From Streptomyces sp. NBRC 110035 (lineage in GTDB: Bacteria > Actinomycetota > Actinomycetes > Streptomycetales > Streptomycetaceae), in NCBI RefSeq assembly GCF_000829695.1, contig NZ_BBNN01000056.1:1-39106 (forward strand): 39,106 bases of DNA, in the 5' to 3' direction. Under the pieces are notes generated by a model. That model saw nothing but the letters and a program-made list of their open reading frames with translations, was not told the origin of the DNA and did no database searches. Positions within the stretch are counted from its first letter, which is position 1. Every line of letters begins with the position of its first letter. Positions 33,616-39,106 of the stretch are shown here, in pieces. A program made the position numbers and the translations under genes.

Positions 33616-33668
33616 CGGGCGCGGCGCGGCATCCAGGGAATGGCCCTGGCCATGCTCCGCCGCGCCCG
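33616..33668 (+). terminator. Nested hairpin between the two WXG100-like genes
   Basis: CGGGCGCGGCG (33616-33626) pairs perfectly with CGCCGCGCCCG (33658-33668). Inside, CCAGGG pairs with CCCTGG. It is probably a partial terminator or mRNA stabiliser giving unequal expression of the genes on either side. Confidence 0.65.
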
Positions 33669-33704
33669 GACGGCATGGCCCCCTGAGGAAGAGAGCCTGA
33701 ACGG

Positions 33705-34016
33705 GTGGCAGACAGAACTCGGTACGACCTTGACCTGATCAAGGACTGCTCGGACTCGCTCTACCGGATGCACCGGGAGTTCAAGGACAACGGCAACCCT
33801 GCCGACGAGTACGGCGAAGCGCTGGGCAGCGACAAGCTGCGCGACATATTCGACGACTTCTCCCAGACATGGAAGAAGAACCGCAAAAAACTTATGGAAG
33901 ACATCGAGAACCTCGCCAAATACACCGCGAACGCGGCCAAGGCGTACGAGGACATCGATCACGAACTTGCGAACGCGCTCCGGGATGCCAAAAAGAGCGG
34001 AAAGAAGGAGAAGTAG
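33705..34016 (+). CDS. WXG100-like type VII protein, second paralogue
   Basis: This 103-residue helical protein has no canonical W-x-G; the centre reads DDFSQTWKKNRKKLMED. A YxxxD signal is present as YEDID at residues 81-85, matching the first paralogue (YEDLD). The tail is Lys-rich. The start is GTG at 33705. It is followed within three bases by the start of the putative secreted protein gene, so these two are coupled. Pairing with the first paralogue or with the downstream protein is inference. Confidence 0.78.
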   Translation: MADRTRYDLDLIKDCSDSLYRMHREFKDNGNPADEYGEALGSDKLRDIFDDFSQTWKKNRKKLMEDIENLAKYTANAAKAYEDIDHELANALRDAKKSGKKEK

Positions 34017-34018
34017 CA

Positions 34019-35275
34019 GTGACAGCCCGTCCGAAGGACTGGTCACCCATGTACGACTCCGATCCGGTGCCTGGAGACCCCTACGAGGTGGCACGTCTCG
34101 GCAAGAGGCTGCGCGGCATGGCCGACGAGATCGACAAGCAGGCCCGGAATATCAAGGCTCTTGCATCGGTCGACGGTTGGGACAGCGACGCCGGCCGGGC
34201 CTTCCACGAGATCGCGGGTGACACGTCCGGCCGTCTGAAGAGGGCGTACGACCGCTACGACGAGGCGGCGGTCGCGATGGGCACCAAGGTCCAGGAGGGC
34301 GACGGAGAGGCACCGGAGTACGCCAGCGAACTCCACCGTGCGCAGCGCATGGCGGACAAGGGCCTGGAAGAATTCCGTGCCGCCGAAGTGGATCACAAGG
34401 CTGCACTCAAGGTGCTGGAGCCCCTCGAGAGGACGGTGCCATCCAGTAGCAAGGACAGCACCGAACGCACCAAGCAGGGCAAGAAGCGTGACGATGCCGC
34501 ACTTCTCATGGCGCAGGCACGCCACAAGATCGAGCGGGCGAAGGAGATCCGCGACGACGCGGCGAACCGCGCCGCCAGGAAGATCAAGAACGTGATCCAC
34601 CACGACGGTGTCCGTGACCCGGGTGGAATCATGAACTGGATCGCGGACCACGCGGACTGGTTCTCCGCAGCCGCGACGGTGCTGGCGGTCGCGGCTCTGG
34701 TGGCGGCTGTGGTCCTGACCGGTGGAATAGCAGCCGTCATCCTCGTGGGCCTCGCCGCTCTCGCCAGCGCCACGGCCCTGACAGGACGTCTCTACGACGT
34801 CTTCGCGCGGGGCGGGAAGCTCGATCTGCTGAAGATCGGCTTGGACGTACTGGGCATCATCCCGGGTCTCGGCGCACTGAAGGGCCTCACCGCGGCGGCG
34901 AAGGGGGCGCGCCTGCTCACCGCGCAGAGAGCCGTCTGGGCCGGTTTCACCAATGGCTTCGCCGTGAAGAACTTCAACAAGGGTGTCGTCTGGGCTTCCA
35001 AATACCTGAGCAGCAAGGGCATCACCAAGGTGAAGCTGCCGGCGAACGGTTTCGATCCGGAACTCGTCACGCGCTACATCAAGGGCGCGTCCTTGGCCAA
35101 CCTCGGGGTGCAGAGCGTCGTAAGGATCAAGAACAAGTTCGATGAGGTCGGCGACTCGCCCCGCAGGGTCAAGCCGCCAGTCATGGTCCCGGCGCCCACG
35201 CCGTCGCCGTCGCCGCAACCGAGTCCGAAGCCGTCGTCGAAGTCGTTCCACACGGCTCTGGCGCCTGCTGCGTAA
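34019..35275 (+). CDS. Putative type VII-secreted protein with hydrophobic central region
   Basis: This 418-residue protein starts with a WXG-like helical hairpin (GWDSDAGRAFHEIAG, W at residue 54), as in the T7SS signal domain of secreted effectors. A charged coiled-coil region covers about residues 70-195. A glycine- and alanine-rich hydrophobic stretch at about 215-255 follows, then another amphipathic Gly-rich segment to about 300. The Pro/Ser tail (PAPTPSPSPQPSPKP) ends the protein. I see no known nuclease, deaminase or peptidase toxin domain. GTG at 34019 lies three bases after the previous stop. It could be a membrane-active effector or a structural secretion component. Confidence 0.75.
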   Translation: MTARPKDWSPMYDSDPVPGDPYEVARLGKRLRGMADEIDKQARNIKALASVDGWDSDAGRAFHEIAGDTSGRLKRAYDRYDEAAVAMGTKVQEGDGEAPEYASELHRAQRMADKGLEEFRAAEVDHKAALKVLEPLERTVPSSSKDSTERTKQGKKRDDAALLMAQARHKIERAKEIRDDAANRAARKIKNVIHHDGVRDPGGIMNWIADHADWFSAAATVLAVAALVAAVVLTGGIAAVILVGLAALASATALTGRLYDVFARGGKLDLLKIGLDVLGIIPGLGALKGLTAAAKGARLLTAQRAVWAGFTNGFAVKNFNKGVVWASKYLSSKGITKVKLPANGFDPELVTRYIKGASLANLGVQSVVRIKNKFDEVGDSPRRVKPPVMVPAPTPSPSPQPSPKPSSKSFHTALAPAA

Positions 35276-35287
35276 GGAGGACGACCC

Positions 35288-35860
35288 GTGAGTGATTACC
35301 ACGCCCTGAAGTTCGGGGAGTTCGTCGACGATCAGGGGACCGTCCACAACATGGTCTCCTCATCCGTCATCGCCGCTGTTCCCGAGGCCAGAGCAGCGGC
35401 GGAGGCCTACGGGCGGGAGGTCCGCTTCGACTTCCTCGACGACAGTGCCGTGCACTGGATGCTGTTCCAGCGGCGGGAGGACACGGCGAAGGCCGGTCTC
35501 CTCGGCTGCCTGTTCGTCATCCCGCTGTTCATCTTCGGTTTGGGCGCCTGGCCCTTCTGGGACCTGGTTGCATCCCAGAAGACACGCCAGTTCCAAATCG
35601 CCTTCATCGTCGTGGATGCGCTGATCGTCGGAGCCCTGGTCCTTGGCGCCTACCTCATGCGCCGCCGCACTCTGCTCGACCCCGTCATACGGAACGTGCG
35701 CTGCCGGGCCCGGCTCTACCGCAAGATCGTCGGAATCGCCCGCAGAGGCGGCGCCGACATCCCGCGTCTGTACCCCTACTACGGCATGTACGCCACCTCG
35801 CGGAAGTTCTTCTCCGAAGCGCCCGACCGTCCCGTGCCCGAGAAGGAACAGTCGTCGTGA
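35288..35860 (+). CDS. Uncharacterised two-helix membrane protein
   Basis: This 190-residue protein is unknown to me. An N-terminal soluble part of about 68 residues precedes two membrane segments at 69-95 (LLGCLFVIPLFIFGLGAWPF) and 102-124 (FQIAFIVVDALIVGALVLGA). A basic cytoplasmic tail follows. GTG at 35288 has AAGGAGG upstream. Its stop overlaps the GTG of the next gene. As part of the type VII transcript it may be an immunity or membrane partner of the preceding secreted protein; this is inference from context. Confidence 0.75.
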   Translation: MSDYHALKFGEFVDDQGTVHNMVSSSVIAAVPEARAAAEAYGREVRFDFLDDSAVHWMLFQRREDTAKAGLLGCLFVIPLFIFGLGAWPFWDLVASQKTRQFQIAFIVVDALIVGALVLGAYLMRRRTLLDPVIRNVRCRARLYRKIVGIARRGGADIPRLYPYYGMYATSRKFFSEAPDRPVPEKEQSS

Positions 35861-36555
35861 CGACCCATACCGAACTCGGCGAGCTGGTACCCACCCAGCC
35901 CGCCCCGACCGCCCTGCACGCGGACGACGTTCACGTGCGCTGGGTGATGCCGGAGATCTTCCACGACATTCCGATCCACGCTGCGGACGACGACGAGGCC
36001 GTACTGCTGCTGGGCGAACTGGTGGAAAAGGCGCTTCCGGGCGCCGGTGAAGAGGCGCAGACTGCGCTTGCGGTCACGTGTGCGCTGGGTGTTGACGAAC
36101 TACTGGCCGCGGGAGCCGAGTACGCCGGTATCTGCGTCACGGCGATTGACGAGACCCCCTGTACCGCAACGGTGTTCGCCGCCCTGCTCGACAGTCCGGA
36201 GGCTGCGGATGCGTCGGACGCGGCGAAAGCGATCACCGCGAGCCTCCGCCGCCTGGACGACGGAGAGGTGTCCCGGATCGAGCTCCCGTGCGGATCGGCC
36301 GTTTCGTACATCGGTACGCGGGACGACAAGGTCATCAGCGAACTCACGGAGTCGGGAGAGGGGTTCACATTCCCGACGTCGTACATACGCGTCTATGTTC
36401 CCCTTCCCCACGGCACCACGCTCATGATGGAGATGTCGACGCCGACCCTGCCCGGCTGGGAGATGTTCTCCACGATGTTCGGCAACATCGTCAGCAGCAT
36501 CCGCCTGTTTCACACCGACGGCTCCCCGCTCATCACCTCGGTGGCAGGCACGTGA
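35857..36555 (+). CDS. Uncharacterised protein of the type VII locus, first of a pair
   Basis: This 232-residue acidic protein has no signal or membrane segment. Its C-terminal part (FTFPTSYIRVYVPLPHGTTLMMEMSTP, then MFSTMFGNIVSSIRLF) reads like the last strands and helix of an LpqN/Mog1/PsbP-type alpha-beta fold. That is a pattern judgement only. GTG at 35857 overlaps the previous stop and its own stop overlaps the next GTG, so three genes are translationally coupled. A chaperone or immunity function is possible. Confidence 0.72.
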   Translation: MTTHTELGELVPTQPAPTALHADDVHVRWVMPEIFHDIPIHAADDDEAVLLLGELVEKALPGAGEEAQTALAVTCALGVDELLAAGAEYAGICVTAIDETPCTATVFAALLDSPEAADASDAAKAITASLRRLDDGEVSRIELPCGSAVSYIGTRDDKVISELTESGEGFTFPTSYIRVYVPLPHGTTLMMEMSTPTLPGWEMFSTMFGNIVSSIRLFHTDGSPLITSVAGT

Positions 36556-37106
36556 CCGACGCCGTGCCCGAAGCTCCGCCCTCGGACTACCGTCTCCTCG
36601 TTCCCCGTGACTGGTTCCGTGTCGACCTCACACAGGACCGCTGGCGCGGTCAGCTGAAGACCTACGTGGACAGGGAGTTCGCCGGCAGCCGAACTCCTCC
36701 GGAGGCCGCACGCACCGTGTGGGTCGCCTTGCGCAACACTGCCGAGAACGGTCGCAGCCGTGGCGCTCTGGAGTTCTTCCTCAGGTCGGAGTCGCCCGAG
36801 GCCTCGGATCTGCCCGCCTCCCTGCTGATCTCGTGGCCCCCGATGCCCCGAGGTGCGGCACCGGCCCCCGAGGGCTTCGCCGGGGCGCTGGCCCAGCGCA
36901 GAGGCCCAGGGGCCGACGTCGACATCATCGACCTGCCCGCGGGCCGGACAGTCCAAGTCCGGGGGGAGACGACTTTGGACTTCCACATCCGGATGCCCGG
37001 CGACGCCGGCTACTTCCACTTGGCCTTCTCGATGCCACTGAGTGGCACGGACAGCCCCATGGGCGATCTGTGTGACGCCATGGCACATTCCCTGCGGTGG
37101 GTGTGA
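36552..37106 (+). CDS. Uncharacterised protein of the type VII locus, second of a pair
   Basis: This 184-residue protein begins SDYRLLVPRDWFRVDL and ends FHIRMPGDAGYFHLAFSMPL, then DLCDAMAHSLRWV. The order of a proline-tryptophan entry strand, a central helix and a closing strand-helix is like that of the preceding 232-residue protein, so the two may be distant homologues. No signal or membrane segment is seen. The GTG at 36552 overlaps the previous stop. It is the last gene before the mobile DNA. Confidence 0.72.
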   Translation: MTDAVPEAPPSDYRLLVPRDWFRVDLTQDRWRGQLKTYVDREFAGSRTPPEAARTVWVALRNTAENGRSRGALEFFLRSESPEASDLPASLLISWPPMPRGAAPAPEGFAGALAQRRGPGADVDIIDLPAGRTVQVRGETTLDFHIRMPGDAGYFHLAFSMPLSGTDSPMGDLCDAMAHSLRWV

Positions 37107-37268
37107 GCGGCGGCGAGCGACCAGTCACCCCTCTGCAAGGGGCAGGATTGTTCACCCGTCACTGCTTCCCGGCTGCCACTCTGCCGTCCCCGCACGACTG
37201 CCAGCGTCGTAAGACGGTCTCTCTCTGAGGGGCCTCGCGTTTTCCGGACAGTGAGCTGACCGTCTATT
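37107..37268. other. Junction between type VII locus and mobile DNA
   Basis: CCCCT-ctgc-AGGGG-like pairing near 37125-37140 could end the type VII transcript. The likely IS3 terminal repeat lies near 37225-37250, read on the minus strand as CTGTCCGGAAAACGCG. No gene is seen. Confidence 0.4.
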
Positions 37269-37473
37269 TCACGCGGCTATGTGCAACTCCGTGTATTCGG
37301 CGTGGACTTCTCGCGGCGGGCGGTAACCAACAGCCGAGTGGAGGCGCTTGTGATTGTACCAGAGTTCGATGTATCGAGTGATGTCCTGTCGGGCGGCCTC
37401 TCGGGTCAGGTAAGTCACGCGGGAAACCCGCTCGTTCTTCAAGGCCCCGAAGAACGATTCTGCCATGGCGTTG
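37269..37473 (-). pseudogene. IS3-family transposase C-terminus, split by group II intron
   Basis: The frame encodes the last part of an IS3 OrfB transposase: NAMAESFFGALKNERV with the catalytic Glu, then RQDITRYIELWYNHKRLHSAVGYRPP. The family continues upstream as CYDNAMAES, but here the sequence stops matching exactly at NAMAES, where the group II intron begins on the other strand. The upstream coding part is not within the window. It is a different IS3 member from the one at the left edge. Confidence 0.85.
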
Positions 37474-38769
37474 GTGTGTCCAGAAGGTGATTGTGAGGTT
37501 CTGATGTAGAAGACGGGAACGAACAGTTGCCATGCTGTTGTGGAGATGAAGGTAGGTCCTTCGGCATCGGCATGCAGGTGCAGGTGTCAAACCACCATGA
37601 GCTGCTGCGGTGAATGAGCCGTGGTGGTGAGCGTCATGGAAAAGCCGTACTAAATATGGCAGGTGTGGGCTGAGAAGGCGAACGCAAGTGAACCGCCGAT
37701 GACGTGTCGTAAAGCTTAGACGACATCAAAACCAGGGCCTCAATGCTGTCCTGGGACAAGCCAGACGGGAACCTGTTTACTGGTCTGGCAGTGTCCGGCA
37801 TGAAGGTGGCGCGAGCTCAGTCTGGGCTTCACAACGGAACTGGAGAACTCCTCGACGCGAAACCGCGATCCATGGGTTGACGTGGCTCGCGAGAGGGAGA
37901 GGCGCAAGTGGCGAAGAGTCATGAGGGCCGGAGTACCGGTCGCGCGTCGGGAGGGCGGAACGTCCCGTAGTAGTGATGAAACCTCCGTAATAGGGGTGGA
38001 GCGAAGGGGACGTGTTGTTGGGTGTCGATCGGCGATCAACCAGCGATGGGAGGAATCGGATGGTCGAGACAAGGCCAGCGGACAAGCCGTTTGATATTCC
38101 GAGGCGGCTGGTCTGGAACGCATACCTGAAGGTCAAGGCCAACAGGGGAGCGGCTGGGGTGGATGGGCAGTCTTTAGCGGAGTTTGAGCAGGATGAGAAG
38201 AACAACCTGTACAAGCTGTGGAACCGGCTGTCCTCGGGAAGCTACTTCCCTCCACCCGTGAGAGCGGTTGATATTCCCAAAGCCGGCGGTGGGATTCGGA
38301 GCCTTGGGGTTCCGACCGTGGCCGACAGGATCGCCCAGACGGTAGTGGCTATGACATTGGAGCCTGAGGTGGAGCAGATCTTCCATCAGGACTCGTATGG
38401 CTACCGCCCGAGGCGGTCCGCGCTGGATGCGGTGGAGACGTGCAAGCAGCGGTGCTGGAGGCATCCTTGGGTGATCGACCTTGACATCCAGGGCTTCTTC
38501 GACAACGTGCCGCACGGCCCCATCAACGCGGCAGTGGAAAGGCATACCAATCTTCCGTGGGTTCTGCTGTACGTGAAACGGTGGCTAGTCGCCCCCGTAC
38601 AACAGCCCGACGGAACGCTCGTCAGGCGGGAAAAGGGGACTCCCCAAGGGTCTGCTATTTCACCGTTGTTGTCGAATCTGTTCATGCACTACGCCTTTGA
38701 CGCGTGGTTGGTCCGGGAGTACCCGGCGATCAGATTCGAGCGGTACGGCGACGATGCTGTGGTGCACTG
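37474..38769 (+). ncRNA. Group II intron, 5' part, 3' end missing
   Basis: The intron starts at GTGTGTCCAG, fitting the GUGYG 5' rule. The stretch 37474-38059 is non-coding and should fold as ribozyme domains I to IV, followed by the maturase gene. Intron-binding pairing is visible. ATGGCAG (37656-37662, EBS2) is complementary to CTGCCAT (37460-37466, IBS2). CAACG (37832-37836, EBS1) is complementary to CGTTG (37469-37473, IBS1). Domains V and VI are not present in the window because an IS interrupts the maturase at about 38769. Confidence 0.82.
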
Positions 38770-38770
38770 A
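38060..38770 (+). pseudogene. ltrA: Group II intron reverse transcriptase/maturase, truncated by IS
   Basis: The 236-residue fragment carries RT domains 0-5. These include RGAAGVDGQSLAEFE, IPKAGGGIRSLGVPTVADRI, QDSYGYRPRRSALDAV, VIDLDIQGFFDNVPH with the first catalytic Asp, and KGTPQGSAISPLLSNLF. The catalytic box reads YGDD instead of the usual YADD. It stops right after GDDAVVH, where the next family residue should be Cys, because a second IS begins there. RT domains 6-7 and the maturase (X) and endonuclease regions are absent here; they could lie beyond the IS, outside the window. ATG at 38060 is preceded by GGAGGA. Confidence 0.9.
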
Positions 38771-39106
38771 GGTCTTCTCGGCAACGTGACGGTTGCGGTG
38801 CGTGACCGCGTGCGGGGTGAGCCGGACCGCGTCGAGTGCCCCGCCGTCAGATATGGGTGAAGCCCCTGGTAAGAACAGGTCTGCGAAAATCAAGTTCCGT
38901 ACGGCCAGAGGCTTCACACGTTGACCAGTATCACCTACACCGCCGTGCTCGATGTCGGCAGGGAGACCGCCGAGACCCTGGCCCGGCTCCTGCGCGAGCA
39001 CCGCGACCGGCTCGGCACCCGCAAGAACACCCGCGCCCTGGGCGTCTTCAAGCAGGGGATCCTCGTCCTGCGGTGGTTCGTCGACGGAACCCGGCTGGCC
39101 CAACTC
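38770..39106 (+). mobile_element. IS5-like insertion sequence, left part
   Basis: The boundary is set where the maturase homology ends. The first 150 bases are non-coding. The element runs off the right edge, so its other end and target duplication cannot be seen. Confidence 0.6.
38920..39106 (+). CDS. IS5-like (DDE_Tnp_4 type) transposase, N-terminal fragment
   Basis: The 62 visible residues begin TSITYTAVLDVGRETAETLARLL and continue with RALGVFKQGILVLRWFVDGTRLAQL, the N-terminal helix-turn-helix region seen in actinobacterial transposases of the IS5/DDE_Tnp_4 type. The start is TTG at 38920, with AGAGG about ten bases upstream. The catalytic domain lies beyond the window. Confidence 0.65.

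Overview
The window is high-GC actinobacterial DNA, almost certainly Streptomyces. Coding frames have strong third-position GC, GTG and TTG starts are common, and overlapping ATGA/GTGA gene junctions recur. The chromosomal core (about 4.7-37.1 kb) follows an order I recall from S. coelicolor: hemL, cytochrome c maturation genes, scattered futalosine-pathway menaquinone genes, a cold-shock gene, and a small ESX/type VII secretion locus. The accession and exact species cannot be told from the sequence.

Layout. 1-610: 3' part of an IS3-type transposase that cuts off a DUF2637 gene. 571-4740: remnant of an integrative element (AICE-like), with the truncated DUF2637/SpdB-like gene, a DUF3631 ATPase, an AlpA/excisionase-like protein, an XRE regulator and a tyrosine integrase. 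4761-8350: a conserved hypothetical gene, hemL and a histidine-phosphatase gene. 8361-14239: a deacetylase-like lipoprotein gene and the system II cytochrome c maturation operon (TlpA/ResA, CcdA, ResB, CcsB). 14484-21367: mqnL, an unknown coupled gene, mqnP, a rhomboid gene, mqnM, an Lrp/AsnC regulator and mqnE. 21385-26570: GNAT, DUF4229, TetR, MaoC, and a rearranged spot where fabG and fadD have both lost their 5' ends, then a methyltransferase. 26704-28056: cspA and mqnA, divergent. 28383-37106: an EccC-type ATPase gene divergent from two WXG100-like genes, a T7SS-secreted protein and three unknown genes. 37225-39106: nested mobile DNA, in which an IS3 fragment is split by a group II intron and the intron is cut by a second, IS5-like element.

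Function. Five menaquinone genes (mqnA, E, L, M, P) lie in this window. With the haem gene hemL and the cytochrome c maturation operon they make the region a respiratory-chain neighbourhood. The downstream block is a compact type VII secretion locus with one membrane ATPase, two small YxxxD-bearing substrates and one larger putative secreted protein with a hydrophobic centre.

Most notable points: (1) a 26-bp inverted operator pair in the integrative element, upstream of both the XRE and the AlpA-like genes; (2) the head-truncated fabG/fadD junction near 24,825; (3) a group II intron whose EBS1 and EBS2 candidates pair with the sequence at its own insertion site; (4) an 82-bp duplication of the rhomboid 3' end; (5) recurrent leaderless-type promoters; (6) uncharacterised proteins in the type VII locus. 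All calls come from reading the sequence; no database search was run.
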